Shown here piece by piece: positions 1 through 10,003 of a stretch of DNA of 64,000 bases. Source of the DNA: Odontocerum albicorne (taxonomy: Eukaryota; Arthropoda; Insecta; Trichoptera; Odontoceridae); the NCBI GenBank assembly GCA_949825065.1, contig OX463856.1, forward strand, positions 20,766,632 through 20,830,631, read 5' to 3'. The translations under genes and the position numbers were made by a program. Under the pieces are notes generated by a model. It searched no databases and had not been told where the DNA came from. It saw only the letters and a list, made by a program, of their open reading frames with translations. Position 1 is the stretch's first letter; each line of letters starts with the position of its first letter.

Positions 1-119
1 AGAATGATTCATTGTATAATAATAATAAGGGCAGAATTAATTAAGTAAAAATATGTGTTTTACGTAGAATATTAAGTATAACTTTGTATGATAAAGTCAG
101 CAATGATCTTATTAGAGAT

Positions 120-260
120 ATGTGTTTCTAAGAGTTTGATGATATAAGTAAAATGAAGAAATAATGTTTGAGATGGCTTGAACGAATTGAGGTATAGAGC
201 AACGAAAGACTTAAGAAACGAATATATGCCTGAAATAAATGGAATGCGATGAAGAAGTAG
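120..260 (+). pseudogene. Non-LTR reverse transcriptase C-terminal remnant
   Basis: Translation around 148-240 reads KMKK, stop, CLRWLERIEV, stop, SNERLKKRIYA. This is the shape of the C-terminal tail (LRWFGHVERM...ERLTKRIY) of insect endonuclease-reverse transcriptase retrotransposons, which recurs at 3.3, 6.7, 19.9, 53.8, 57.5 and 60.7 kb here. Two stops in about 30 codons and no catalytic domain make it a decayed fragment. The clade is not resolvable. Confidence 0.4.
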
Positions 261-324
261 ATCAAGATATTTTTTTATTTATTCTTTAATCTAGATATGC
301 GGGAGTGTGGGATGGAAGCCCCCC

Positions 325-700
325 GATGCCCTTGCGGTCGGGCTCGCCCTACATTGGTGGGGTATATCTCGGCCGGGGGAATGTTTGTGGGATGAACCCG
401 GACCTTTTAATGTCTTCTCTCTTGAATGTATTTTTTTTGTCATTATTTATTTTCTGTGTTTTTTTTTATCTTCTTGTTCTACGTGTTCAAAGGTGTAGGC
501 TGAAAGACATCTGGTGTCCCCGTGGCTGGGCTCGCCCTATATTGGTGGGGTGTATCTTGGCCGGGGGGATGTTATTAGATGAGCCCAGACCTTTTGATAG
601 CTTCTGTTTTTTAATGTTTTCTCTTTTTAATGTGTTCTTGAAATGTGTCTAAATGTATTATGTACATACTATGCTGCTATCAATAAACCTGTATTTATTA
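325..700. repeat. 188-bp GC-rich direct duplication (2 copies)
   Basis: A block containing GGCTCGCCCTACATTGGTGG at 341 recurs 188 bases downstream at 529 with a few substitutions; each copy continues through a GGCCGGGGG stretch into a T-rich tail. It is much richer in GC than its surroundings. Short open frames crossing it are not conserved between the copies, so I treat it as a tandem repeat and not as a gene. Its family is unknown. Confidence 0.7.
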
Positions 701-759
701 TTTATGTTTATTTCAGTAGAAAGTAAAAGAAAACGGAGGCATTTTACTGTTGTAAAGGT

Positions 760-1974
760 AAGAAGCATTGGTAAACAGACGAGGGCATGTGGAGAAATTT
801 TTGAACGAGGTTATGGCTATAGTTATTTCTGTGGACCGGCAGATATAGAGATCTGTCATCTCCTACTAATTATTGTATTGTATTGTATTGTATTATAACC
901 TAATAATTGTACTGTATAATGCTATCGTTGCACACAATACAACATGATTGATTTTGTTTTAAACGTCAATTTCAATAAAGAGTCTTTCACATTGAGCTTT
1001 TTTTTTATATTTTTTTTTATTCTTGAATAAACACACAATTTGCTTTGATTAAAAAAATATTAAACAAACATACATACATAAATGCCGTTTTCCTCACCTT
1101 ACGTCTCGACATAGGCTTTGAAATGTATTTTTTAGTTTGTTACGCTTTCTTTGTATATAATTCAAACAGGTGGATTTATTATCACATGGTTCTCCTTTGA
1201 AATAAAATCCTGCTTAAAAAAACTGTAATCCAATGTCCTTGAAACACCGAGTAGTTGGTCTACACACACTTTTAAGCCCAGTTTTGGCCCTTTTTAATTC
1301 ACTTTTGCACAAATTTGTACTAATTTAAACTATTCCATTTTGTCCAAAAAATATTTTTCCTTTGTTGAACTTGTCTACCGAGACGTGACATACATAAATG
1401 ATTCAAATTACCATCAAAGGCCCGAAGACTTGTCTCAGTTTAATTTTAAACTGATTTAATTAGAGATTCTTAAGTTTTAATAAAAAATACGCTGATGAAC
1501 CGGTAATCCTTATCTCGTGGATCCGTTTTTTAACTCGACTGTGATAAGAATTTTAATTGTGTATTCTAAAACTGTTAAAGTCTTATTGAAAGAAAAACAC
1601 CAAGATTTTCGAGGTCACCGCATTTTCTTAGTCCGATTTATTACATCCGTTTGACATCAATATCCGTACATGGACCAATCCCACCCTCTTTAATTGGTCG
1701 AAAATCGCGTCAACTATTGTTATGGTTTATTCTTTATCGATCTTAAGCCACTACCATCAGTCGTTTTCCTTAGTTCAAACCACAAGATCGAGCAGTCTAC
1801 ACGTTGATTTGTGTGACTTTATACGCATTTTATTTTTTAAAACTACTATTTCAACGATTTATTAGGACCAGCCTTCCATCCTAAGTTAGTATTTTTTTAC
1901 CTCATTAAATATAGCAAATCAGACATCAGCTCAAAATACAATGCCTTAAATCGATAGATATAATCCACAGAAAG
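760..1974. other. Intergenic, no gene seen
   Basis: AT-rich sequence with a (TATTG)n run at 871-896 that resembles the tail of the SINE-A family on the minus strand. I see no coding region or other structure. Confidence 0.5.
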
Positions 1975-2155
1975 TCGGAATAAGACGCCTGTTTTGCAAA
2001 CCGTGGGTTTTGTGCTCATTTTCTATTGATTCCCAGTTTCTCTAAAAAAAGGTTCTAATCTAAACTTAAGGATTCTTATGACTCCTTTTGGATTGATTTA
2101 AAAAAGGTACCCACAAGGCAACATACCCACCAAGATATACTGTATACAACAAAAA
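1975..2155 (+). repeat. SINE-A copy, diverged
   Basis: The head AAGACGCCTGTTTTGCAAACC with GTGGGTTTTG matches the tRNA-like head of the family at 15.64 kb. The tail (TTTTGGATTGATT...CAAGGCAACATACCCACC...ATACTGTATACAA) matches the family's TGGTTGATTGGAAGAGATTGCC...GTACTGTATACAA tail. It is heavily diverged. Confidence 0.55.
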
Positions 2156-2349
2156 AGTTGAATGCAATGCAATACATCCATGAATGAACTAATGTCTGTG
2201 TAGTCAAACAACTTTTCCATTCTGTACCCAACAAGCACTTTCTTTTAAAGTTATTGCTGAAACCAGAGATATCAGACGTGGCATATGACAAAGAAAATCA
2301 AATTGGAACCGTATGTAAAAAAAGATGTAAACGAGAATTGTATCCGCAA

Positions 2350-2395
2350 CCAATAAAGAATCATAAGACAGGCGTTTTACAAACTAGGCCGTGAA
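2350..2395 (-). repeat. SINE-A head fragment
   Basis: The reverse complement reads CACGGCCTAGTTTGTAAAAC followed by GCCTGTCTTATGATTC, matching the tRNA-like head of the SINE-A copies (GGCCTNGTTGGTAAGACGCYTG in form). Only the head is visible. Confidence 0.35.
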
Positions 2396-3044
2396 GAAAT
2401 ACTTTAATCAAAATACAATTAAAGTAAAGTGCTTCAGTTCATTAATCTTCCAAAATAAAAAAAATCTTTCGAGAAAACTCCAAGATGGATATCATTTTAT
2501 TTTTTTCTTTCAACGTGTTAAACTCGACTCAAACAATAAAAAGACTCAAACCATTTGCTGAAAAAGACTGTTAGAGATATGAAAGATTACGTGTGATTTA
2601 TGTTATAACACTTAAGAATTCCATTCGATCTTAGAATATTTGTCAAAGAAAACGTTACCGATGAGCGATTTCTGCGTAAAAAAAATGTCGGAAAATTTGT
2701 TAAATGAAAGTTTTTGTTTCCTGTGTTTTCCGGAATGCCGTCGTATTTGTCTTACAAATGTTATGCTCGATCGATCGTTGTCGAAGAATATTCGAAGAAT
2801 ACACTTTCCACAAAATTTATTGTACAAAGAAAATATACGGTTTTCATTATTTATGTACAATTCTCGGATTTGTACAAATCGAAGAATGAATAAAGAAAAA
2901 GGAGAAATGTTCAATTGCCAATAATTTGTATTTGAATTATAGCTCCTATTTTCTGGTTAAAAAATATATTTTGATAAATAACAAAAACAATAACAAAATA
3001 AGATAATTAAACTCTTCACTAAAAGTTTTTCCATCTCCTGCTTC
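2396..3044. other. No feature supported
   Basis: Overlapping open frames of about 100 codons occur on both strands near 2612-2924. They match no family I know and arise where stops are sparse on both strands. A CGATCGATCG palindrome lies at about 2768. Nothing else is seen. Confidence 0.4.
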
Positions 3045-3440
3045 AAGTCACGAACAAAATCTCAATCGAAAGAAGAAAACTTCCGTTCTATCACGCCATT
3101 TCTATGCCAAAGTAGCAGAAAAGACAAAGTGTCGGACTTTTCTATTTCGACACACATCCTTCGCCTCTTCTACATCTAACATATAAGAAGGTGTCTCATA
3201 CGATTTCTCTGACTTTGTTGCCTTTCTTTCAAACTATCATTCACTCGATCAAACCATACTTTTCTTGCTCTTCGTCTACCATGCTTTATTTTCATATTTG
3301 CACTGTATATTTTGTTATATTAAAATTTTTATTAATTCGTTTTACATGCCCAACCCATCTCAGAGTGATGTCCTTCAGTTTACTTAACACGTCAGAGAAG
3401 AAAAGGATGCTGCAAATCGTTAGTTACCAGAAAATATAGA
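3045..3440 (-). pseudogene. Non-LTR reverse transcriptase C-terminal tail
   Basis: On the minus strand, VLSKLKDITLRWVGHVKRIN is followed, after a frameshift and stops, by GRRRARKVWFDRVNDSLKER and RNRMRHLL. This is the diagnostic post-polymerase tail of insect endonuclease-reverse transcriptase retrotransposons (LRWFGHVERM, then GRPRKTWLDQV). The polymerase catalytic motifs lie upstream and are absent, as expected for a 5'-truncated copy. It ends close to the next, unrelated non-LTR 3' end at 3.7 kb. Confidence 0.65.
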
Positions 3441-3705
3441 AATAAGATAATCACCCTCACTATATCTTACATTAATCAAAATGAATCTAGTGCAAGTCGC
3501 CAACAGCCGATAAAAATTGATATCTTTGGATGTATGGGAAACAAATATACATCCTGTGAATTACCTAATAGTAGAGTTGGATTTTTATCTACCTTGAAAG
3601 GAGTTAGCCACATAGCATACGATATCCACTAGTAATACCTGGCCGAATCATCTTCCTGGAAGCGTGCGGGTATCCTTATCAGCTGTTAAATGTATGAGTT
3701 ATTGT

Positions 3706-4092
3706 ATAATCTGAGTTTGTTGCCTTTCATTTGTCGTATCCCCAGTAAACTAGGCTTTTGCCTGTATCTTACTGAGGATATTTAGCATGAAAAAATAAAT
3801 CGATACTTCTTTCCGATTTTTGATTACATAAAAACAAAACCCCGTTTCACGTTCTTATCAACCTAACAAACAGTAACACTCAATTACAACTGGAAACATC
3901 ATGCAAAATTAAACTCCTCACAAATCATCACTCCAGAAAGACCAAAAATATTCATCTCACAATACACCACACACAATCATAAGAATAAAAATAAAAACAA
4001 AAATATACAGAAACACAAATACAAAAACAACCAAAATTAAAACAACAAGAAGAAACCGACACTCAAAAGTGCACACAAATCTTTTCCACACG
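3706..4092 (-). repeat. 3' untranslated end of a jockey/CR1-like retrotransposon
   Basis: This follows the reverse transcriptase tail at 4093-4506 on the same strand. Its last ~240 bases, read on the minus strand, align with 32120-32362 (plus), and the last ~50 bases align also with 54925-54980 (plus). All three share GACAAATGAMAGGCAACAAA and end near CAAACCCAGAT, which defines a common 3' terminus. Confidence 0.7.
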
Positions 4093-4506
4093 TCATTCAT
4101 CCTGAAAGCTCAAGTACTCAAAATCCTGTCCCAATAACAACCACGCTCCGATCAACTGTCTAAATGGTTTTCCTACCTTTACCTTTATTGAATTCGGCAC
4201 GCCATTGTACGAGTATATCATAGGAGCCAAATAAGCATATTGCCTTTGGGCAAAAGAGGTTTTAACTCTAGTGATGGTGAACATTTCATTAGTTGCCATG
4301 CGTGTCATGTGCCTCTGCTGAGTCTACATATTCCCTTCCTCTCGATGGTAGTGCCAGATAATGGATTTGGGATGCAAATTGGCTATTTTCAGGACCTGAT
4401 ACTCTCTGAAAAGTTCCGACGTGTGATACTGGGCAGGAAGGTTAAATATATTCATCACCTAAGAACCAACATCAAATTTCCGCTCAACATACGTAGGCCT
4501 ATTTAG
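4093..4506 (-). pseudogene. Non-LTR retrotransposon reverse transcriptase, C-terminal end
   Basis: A single minus-strand frame, broken by two TAG codons, reads VMNIFNLPAQYHTSELFREY, then HYHREEGNM, stop, TQQRHMTRMATNEMF, then RVKTSFAQRQYAYLAPMIYS and GVPNSIK. A hydrophobic stretch followed by R-x-x-F-x-x-R-x-x-x-Y-x-A-P-x-x-Y/W-N-x-x-P is the usual C-terminal end of jockey/CR1-type reverse transcriptases. The catalytic YADD region is missing (5' truncation). A shared 3' end lies directly downstream at 3706-4092, which supports the assignment. Clade uncertain. Confidence 0.6.
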
Positions 4507-4509
4507 GCA

Positions 4510-5362
4510 TTTTTAAAAGTTTTTTTGGTTAATTGTACCCGTATTGAGTTGAACTTTATTTTTATAATATTATAACGAAAAATAATGTTAACCCTTTGGA
4601 GACGTATATTAATTATATTGCGGTTTGAAAACAATGTAGCGGAAGATATAGGAACAATGGATATTTTTCTCCTTTCAAAACCGCTGCGTAATGGAGGGTC
4701 GGTCTGATTTCCTTTGTAGCTTTGAAAAAAAAATATTTTTGGTCTTTAATTTATAGAATATTACATTTTATTAAAAAAAATATTTAAATAACATTGCTAT
4801 TTTTTATTTAACATAACATTCAACGTTTCCAGTTCCCCTCTCGACATTTAAATAATTATTCCTTCATAAGTAAGACTATGAATAAAACGTTTGTACGCAT
4901 TAGAAAAAAAGATGAAAGAACGTGAAAACATCATAAAAAAATAAAAACCGTACACATAAGTTAAATGTTAGTCATCTTTATTGCACATGAAGTAAAAGGA
5001 ATGTGTCATTTCGTGGTTCTCAATGCACAAAGATGTAAAAAAAAAGCTTTTTTGACCTTATTGACAAATTTCACAATATTGTCTATTTTGCGCAATGGTG
5101 TACTATTTTTTTGGTGTTTAAGGCATATAAATATAGAAGTACTATATTTTGTCACTTTATTTTTCCTTTATGAAGAAAAGTTTTGATCATAACACTTTAT
5201 CACATAAAGGTTTCAAATAATGAAGCAGAGAACAAAGATGAGTTTCAGAGTAGTATAAGTAAAATTGTAAAAGAGGTGCGATGAAAAAAATCAGGAATTA
5301 GGTGTTGTAAAATCTAAAGACACTGCGATAGAAAAGTATGAACGACAAATTAATTGGATATG
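4510..5362. other. Intergenic, no gene seen
   Basis: AT-rich sequence with short homopolymer runs. No open frame, tRNA-like head or repeat that I can relate to the rest of the window. Confidence 0.5.
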
Positions 5363-5364
5363 TA

Positions 5365-5563
5365 TTGGGTGTTAACATAACTTGTGTCGGATTTTTTCCA
5401 ATTTAAAAATGAGCACCAAAAGTAAAACAAAATGGTAAATGTTATACATCATTTGGAAGAAAATTTTCTGCTCTACAAGATATTGTATTTGCTTTTATGT
5501 TACACATATTATTTTATTTGATTACAAGCCTTCAAAATGGAATGGCAAGTAGACGAAAGTGAG
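5365..5563 (+). repeat. Left arm of the palindromic mariner
   Basis: Carries TIR, 5' leader and an ATG at 5537 that opens MEWQVDESE on the plus strand, the same start as the minus-strand frame of the right arm. Differences between arms are scattered substitutions and small indels. Confidence 0.75.
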
Positions 5564-5891
5564 AATTTTCGTCACCTGTGCCGCCATTTTCGTGACTACA
5601 ATTCATCTGCTCAGCTAATCCTACGGTGGCTTGAAGGGGATCTTCATGAATAATATGGTTTAAGCGGTCCTCATCGAAGTTCACTGATCGACCAAAACGC
5701 TTGATGTCTTTCAGGTCAAAATTACCGTCTTTGAAACGCAAAAACCATCGACGAGCTGTCCTTTCATTCATAGAATCTTCCCCGTACACTTCGCAAATAT
5801 CGCGAGCAGCTTTGGCAGCTTTATTTCCTCGACTGAACGCGAACAGTAAGAGGTCTCGAAAATGCTCACTTTCGTCTACTTGCCATTCCAT
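5532..5891 (-). pseudogene. Mariner transposase, N-terminal DNA-binding part only
   Basis: The 119-residue frame starts MEWQVDESEHFRDLLLFAFS and contains the first helix-turn-helix of mariner transposases (GNKAAKAARDICEVYGED...NERTARRWFLRFKDGNFDLK), the GR-rich linker (KRFGRSVNFDEDRL) and the start of the second HTH (VGLAEQMN). A mariner transposase is normally about 340-350 residues with a D,D34D catalytic core. Here the frame runs instead into the inverted copy of its own 5' end and stops. It cannot cut DNA. It might in principle still bind TIRs, but that is inference. Confidence 0.85.
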
Positions 5892-6063
5892 TTTGAAGGC
5901 TTGTAATCAAATAAAATAATATATGTAACGTAAAAGCAAACACAATATCTTGTAGAACAGAAAATTTTCTTTCGAATGACGTATAACATTTACCGTTTTG
6001 TTTTACTTTTGGTGCTCATTTTTAAATTGAAAAAAAAACGGGCACAACTTATGTTAACACCTA
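5864..6063 (-). repeat. Right arm of the palindromic mariner
   Basis: Inverted partner of 5365-5563. It contains the functional-looking start codon of the minus-strand frame (5891-5889) and ends in ATGTTAACACC followed by TA. Confidence 0.75.
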
Positions 6064-6079
6064 TAGTTCAGAAAATGTA

Positions 6080-6262
6080 GGATGAGTCCTGTGACAGCTC
6101 ACAAATTTGCCCCAATACAACCTTGTTATGATGTTCAGTAATTTTTATTATTTTATCAACTTTAATATAAGCCTCAATTCTAATAAATAGCAAGTTATTA
6201 AGGTAAATGCATTACATAAGGTTGTATTGGGGCAAATTTGTGAGCTGTCACAGGACTCATCC
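6080..6262. mobile_element. 183-bp MITE with perfect 45-bp TIRs
   Basis: 6080-6124 and 6218-6262 are perfect reverse complements over 45 bases (starting GGATGAGTCCTGTGACAGCT). TA dinucleotides flank both ends (6078-6079, 6263-6264), the expected target duplication of Tc1/mariner/pogo elements. The ~93-bp centre is AT-rich and non-coding. Perfect TIRs in such a decayed neighbourhood point to a recent insertion. Confidence 0.85.
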
Positions 6263-6499
6263 TAAATTTTCCAAACTACTCGTATAATAGATAAATCATG
6301 AAAAATGGAAGCAAGTTGATGCATTCTGCTTTTTAAGTAGTGTTTTCTCAAATGATGAAAGAAGAATATCGAACGGTGTATAGTGATAGAAAACAATGAC
6401 ATTGGGGCACTATAGCGTATATTCTGGAACCGGACAATTCCAAAATCTGCTAAAATGACAGTCCACACAGTATTTTGGTGGAAAGGTTGTCACTGGAAG

Positions 6500-6895
6500 T
6501 GAAACGTAAGTGTGAAAAAAACTTAAACGAGCCGAATAAATGCTGTAGAAATGCGTGCACTGAGAAACACACATGCGGTGTCAATGTACGTACAAATATG
6601 ATGAGTACGAAGTGAAAAGATTAAGGATGAATATGAACTTAAGGTTGATGTGTTGAGTATTATGAATAAGATTACTCTGAGATGGTTTGGGCACGTAGAA
6701 CGAATAAATGAAGAAAGACTAACAAAATAAATATACCATACAGTGCAAATGTGATTGGAAGGTGTAGTTTAAAAATATCAATAAAATTATGGTTGGATCA
6801 AGTAAATAATATTTTGAAATAAGGAAACGTAGAAAGTCATAGAAATCCTAAGAATTGTACGAGAAGTTATATGGATGTAAAAAAGACGGAGAGTG
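6500..6895 (+). pseudogene. Non-LTR reverse transcriptase C-terminal tail
   Basis: Around 6640-6720 the plus strand reads VLSIMNKITLRWFGHVERIN, then EERLTK, stop, IYHTVQM. Further on it reads GRCSLKISIKLWLDQVNNILK and then a basic tail ending YMDVKKTESVF. This is the same tail family as at 3.3 and 19.9 kb. Upstream, SRINAVEMRALR matches the segment that normally precedes it. Several stops and a frameshift are present and no polymerase motifs. Confidence 0.65.
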
Positions 6896-7139
6896 TGTTC
6901 TGATAGTAAAACCTTGCGGTATATCCTTTCTGCCTTGTTCTTGAATTAACAAACGTGTTAAAAATCTTTGAACTTGAATTCAAAAAATATCAACTACGTG
7001 TTTTTAAAGTCCTAAACTATCCATTACGTGATTTTAAAGTCATAAAATTTTACAGCTCGACCCTTTTTCTTCTTAGTGCGTCGAAAGTGTTAAAATATAT
7101 AATCTGTCTCTGTTTCAAATTCATTCTCATGACTAAGGG

Positions 7140-7500
7140 GCCGTGATCTTCATGATGAAGTCTTCACAATGTTTCTTTCTCCAGCCAGATGTAATGTCTC
7201 GCACAGAGAAGAGTTAGTAACGTATTTGATCTGGTCGGTCACGCAAGGGGCGCGGCCTGTTAGTCTCTTACTTGAAACATTCCCAGCATGTAAGTTTTTT
7301 CGAGAATTGTATCATCGTGTCTTGATATGTGTCTAAAGAAACGAAATACCTTTAATTTACACATTGTGAAATGACGAGTGTACTATATATATGGAGTTCC
7401 AGTAACATACTCGTTTGTTCTCTTTTACGACCAAGATGCTCACAGCTTTCGTATCCAGCGCCTTAAACACATTGATCCTCTTTTTATCAATTTATTTTAT
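7140..7500 (-). pseudogene. RTE-like reverse transcriptase C-terminal tail
   Basis: The minus strand reads MCKLKVFRFFRHISRHDDTI followed by LEKTYMLGMFQ. After a frameshift it continues SKRLTGRAP...VTDQIKYVTNSSLCETLHLA and GERNIV. This matches the LRFFGHI-x-R-x-D...GKR-x-x-GR-x-P-x-R-x-x-DQI...A-x-x-R-x-x-W layout that ends RTE-like retrotransposon polyproteins. Upstream, RINVFKALDTKAV may be the preceding segment. It is frameshifted and truncated and belongs to a different family from the 6.7-kb copy. Confidence 0.6.
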
Positions 7501-7825
7501 TTTCTACGTTTCTGCTCAATATAGAAATATGGGAAGACTTATGCTTCAATAAATCTCGTTATATTATGTCTAAATATTCTCTGACTTCCCATATTTTAAT
7601 AAAACTGGTCATTGCGTTCTTCTACATTTCAACTCTGCACTCGATCTCGGTAGAACAGACACCGAAAACAGTTAATGAAGAGTCAAGGGGCACAAATGCA
7701 TCCACAATATTTATGCCTTTTTATTCTAATATATATCATGTTGTACCGGACGTATGCGTCACCTAAAATATGATTAATACATATTTTCTTGTTTATTTTA
7801 CATTTTAAATATGTTTTGTTTGACG
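7501..7825. other. Spacer, no gene seen
   Basis: AT-rich. A 66-codon open frame (7566-7766) begins with a hydrophobic segment but matches nothing I recognise and has no supporting context. Confidence 0.4.
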
Positions 7826-7841
7826 TAGTGTTGAGTGCTCC

Positions 7842-8072
7842 AAGAGTGCGCACTTAAAGTTTAACTTAAGATATCAATAAAACAAATATTTTTACAAAAA
7901 TTAACTTTCTTTATTCAAATTAAACCGTCTCTTATTAACATAACTGCATACAAAAACAAAATAAAATTTAAGCGCTTAACGACTAAAATCATTAAATCTA
8001 AAGATAGTCATTTGCGCACTCTTACATATACAGGTAGTTAAGAGTGCGCACTTGGAAACCTAAGAGTGCGCA
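7842..8072. repeat. Left subterminal repeats (TAAGAGTGCGCAC)
   Basis: Copies of the motif at 7842, 8013 (inverted), 8039 and 8061 within the left end of the pogo-like element. The motif is GC-rich and CpG-rich in an AT-rich background. Iterated subterminal motifs are commonly transposase-binding sites; that role here is inferred. Confidence 0.75.
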
Positions 8073-9910
8073 ATGTGCGCATGGGACACCTTGGCACAGA
8101 GATCACATTTGTTGGGAGCAACTCCGGAATAAGTGGTACATTTTTCATGCCACCACTGAGTAGTGCACATTATTCACTCTATCCAATTTTCGGAAATTGG
8201 TTACTTATAGACTTCCTTGCATCCTGGGCAGCTCCACATTTTTTTCTTTGATGTCGATTTTCTTACATAGTTTCTGACCTTCGCCTTTCTGTTAATTTTG
8301 GTTTGGCTTCACCCTAGCTTTCTTTTTCGGTTTGCTTCTTCGAGAAGTTGTTGCTTATAGAGTGACCTTGTAAGTGTTTCTGATTTTTTGCTTTTCCGGT
8401 TTGATCTGGGCGCAACTGATTTTGATGGTGGTGAAATGTCCGTGAAGGTTATAGATGTTCCGGAAGTTGGATCAGCTATTTCTGAGGGTAAATTAGTTAA
8501 TGTCGATCCTGAGGTTGCAGCTGGTGTTTTCAGGATTACCGTGCTCGATTTGGGGTTTGCGGTAGTCGCAGTTGACGATCCTGATGTTGTAACTGGTTCT
8601 AGAGTGCCTTCTGTTGCAGCAGGTATTTCAGGGACGGTAGCAGTAGTGGATGCCCCTAATTCTTGGATTGACGTCGCGTGAGAATTTGCTATTGCAGGGT
8701 TTTTTCTTTCAGTGATATAACTGGCCAAAAAATCTGCCTCATCAAATATGTCTTTATTGAAGTAACATATCCCTGTGACTTTGAAACCCTCAACAGCGTT
8801 TGCCACAGTAGCTGCCTTGAAGTAAGCTGGGGTGAATATTGATGACATTTGGTAAACTGTTATTGCTCGGCCAGGATGGTTTGTCAGCCACTTTTCACAC
8901 TCATTAGAGAAGTATTTTTTCAAAGGAGAGAAAAAACTTCTGTCCAGAGGTTGAATTTGATGACTGCTGTGAGGTGGAAGCGTCAGTGTTACGATATTAT
9001 TTAGTCTAAATAATTTAACAGCGCTAATGGAGCAGTGTGAACTGTAGTTGTCCATTATTAACAGGATCGGTTGTTCTTTTGTGAGCTTCGTGTGATCTTT
9101 GAAGTGAGATATATAATCAAGAAACAGTTCCTGGTTGATGAAGCTACTATTAGACACCATTCCTACTGAAGAGGGTGGAGATCCATTGAGTAGTTCACTC
9201 TTCATCCTTTTCCTAGGGTATATGAATGCAGGAGGAACAAAATGCCCACTCGATTTCATGGCGCATACAACAGTCACGTTTGTACCTCACTCTGCACTGG
9301 ATATCTTGTTAACACATTTTTAGCCTTTCATGGAAAGTACTTTAGGAGGTTTGTTTGGAACTGTTGAGATGCCGGATTTGTCCATATTATATATGGCGTG
9401 TGGTGGAAACTTATACTTTGTGAGTAAGTTGTGCAAGTTGTCGTAGAATCGGACACATTGTGTTTGATTAAAGCCGATTGCTCCGGCAAGGCTGGTGGCA
9501 GTTGGTTGTCTTAAAGAAATATATTTATTTCTCTTCAAGAAACCACGCAGCCAACCTTTGCCAGCCATCCGTGATGTCGTATCAAATCGACGGGGAATAC
9601 TATTTTTTTCCACAAATTCAAAAGCCAAAGCTCTTATGGATTTTGTTGTCAGGCCATAGAACATGTTGTCTAGAGTTTCTATATGGTTACTGAGTTCGGC
9701 CTCTATCTCCTTGGATAAAGTTAGGTCAAATCTGCCAAGCTTTGTGGATACGGTACCTCTCTTAAGGCGTTTTCTTAACGTGCTCTCTGCAATTCCAAGA
9801 GAAAGTGCAACTTTTCTCTGACTTTCGCCCTCGCTGATCCTTTTTTTGGCTTCATCCAAGACTGCTTGCGAACACAGCTTACGTGTTGAGTTTCTTTCTC
9901 GTGAAGACAT
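8060..9910 (-). pseudogene. Pogo/Tigger-like DDE transposase with C-terminal PHD-like finger, five internal stops
   Basis: One uninterrupted frame of 616 codons can be followed from the ATG at 9910 to a TAG at 8062-8060. Residues ~1-50 hold a Psq-type HTH (ISEGESQRKVALSLGIAEST); ~75-135 a CENP-B-type HTH (GKGWLRGFLKRNKYISLRQP). The DDE domain follows: YNMDKSG (first Asp; the usual Glu is Lys), LLIMDNYSSH (second Asp), QPLDRSFFSPLKKYF (third Asp, 35 residues later). A Ser/Thr/Pro-rich linker and a basic stretch precede a C-terminal cysteine module: CPGC, IMC, WWHEKC, CDLC. In-frame stops lie at 9322-9320 (TAG), 9289-9287 (TGA), 8311-8309 (TGA), 8203-8201 (TAA) and 8176-8174 (TGA); the last replaces a PHD cysteine. 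There is no frameshift. Such proteins cut and paste their own element in the nucleus; this copy cannot make full-length protein. Confidence 0.88.
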
Positions 9911-10003
9911 TCTAAAAATAATAATACGGATCTTTTACGTTTAGTTAAAACTAACATCCTCAAGTTAAATCAGATTTGGAGATCGGTCTGCGCTTAAATT
10001 ATT

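Larger units (their letters stand above)
5365..6063 (-). mobile_element. Palindromic mariner derivative with ~200-bp terminal inverted repeats
   Basis: The left end TTGGGTGTTAACATAACTTG resembles mellifera-subfamily mariner TIRs and is preceded by TA. The right end is its inverted copy (…ATGTTAACACC, then TA). The inverted match runs about 200 bases per arm (about 5365-5563 and 5864-6063), far beyond a normal 30-bp TIR, and reaches into the transposase start codon. Both arms are therefore copies of the 5' end of a mariner, and the true 3' end and catalytic domain are absent. The ~300-bp centre encodes the DNA-binding half of the transposase on the minus strand. Confidence 0.75.

Noticed and set aside
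305..652. 115-codon and 63-codon overlapping plus-strand frames
   Set aside because: They run through a 188-bp tandem duplication and poly-T stretches in two phases; no protein-like signature.
2612..2924. Overlapping 94-100 codon frames on both strands
   Set aside because: Both strands open together, no recognisable domain, and no conserved relative in the window.
8388..8681. 97-codon plus-strand frame rich in Val, Asp and Ala
   Set aside because: It is the exact antisense of the Ser/Thr/Pro-rich linker of the pogo-like transposase.
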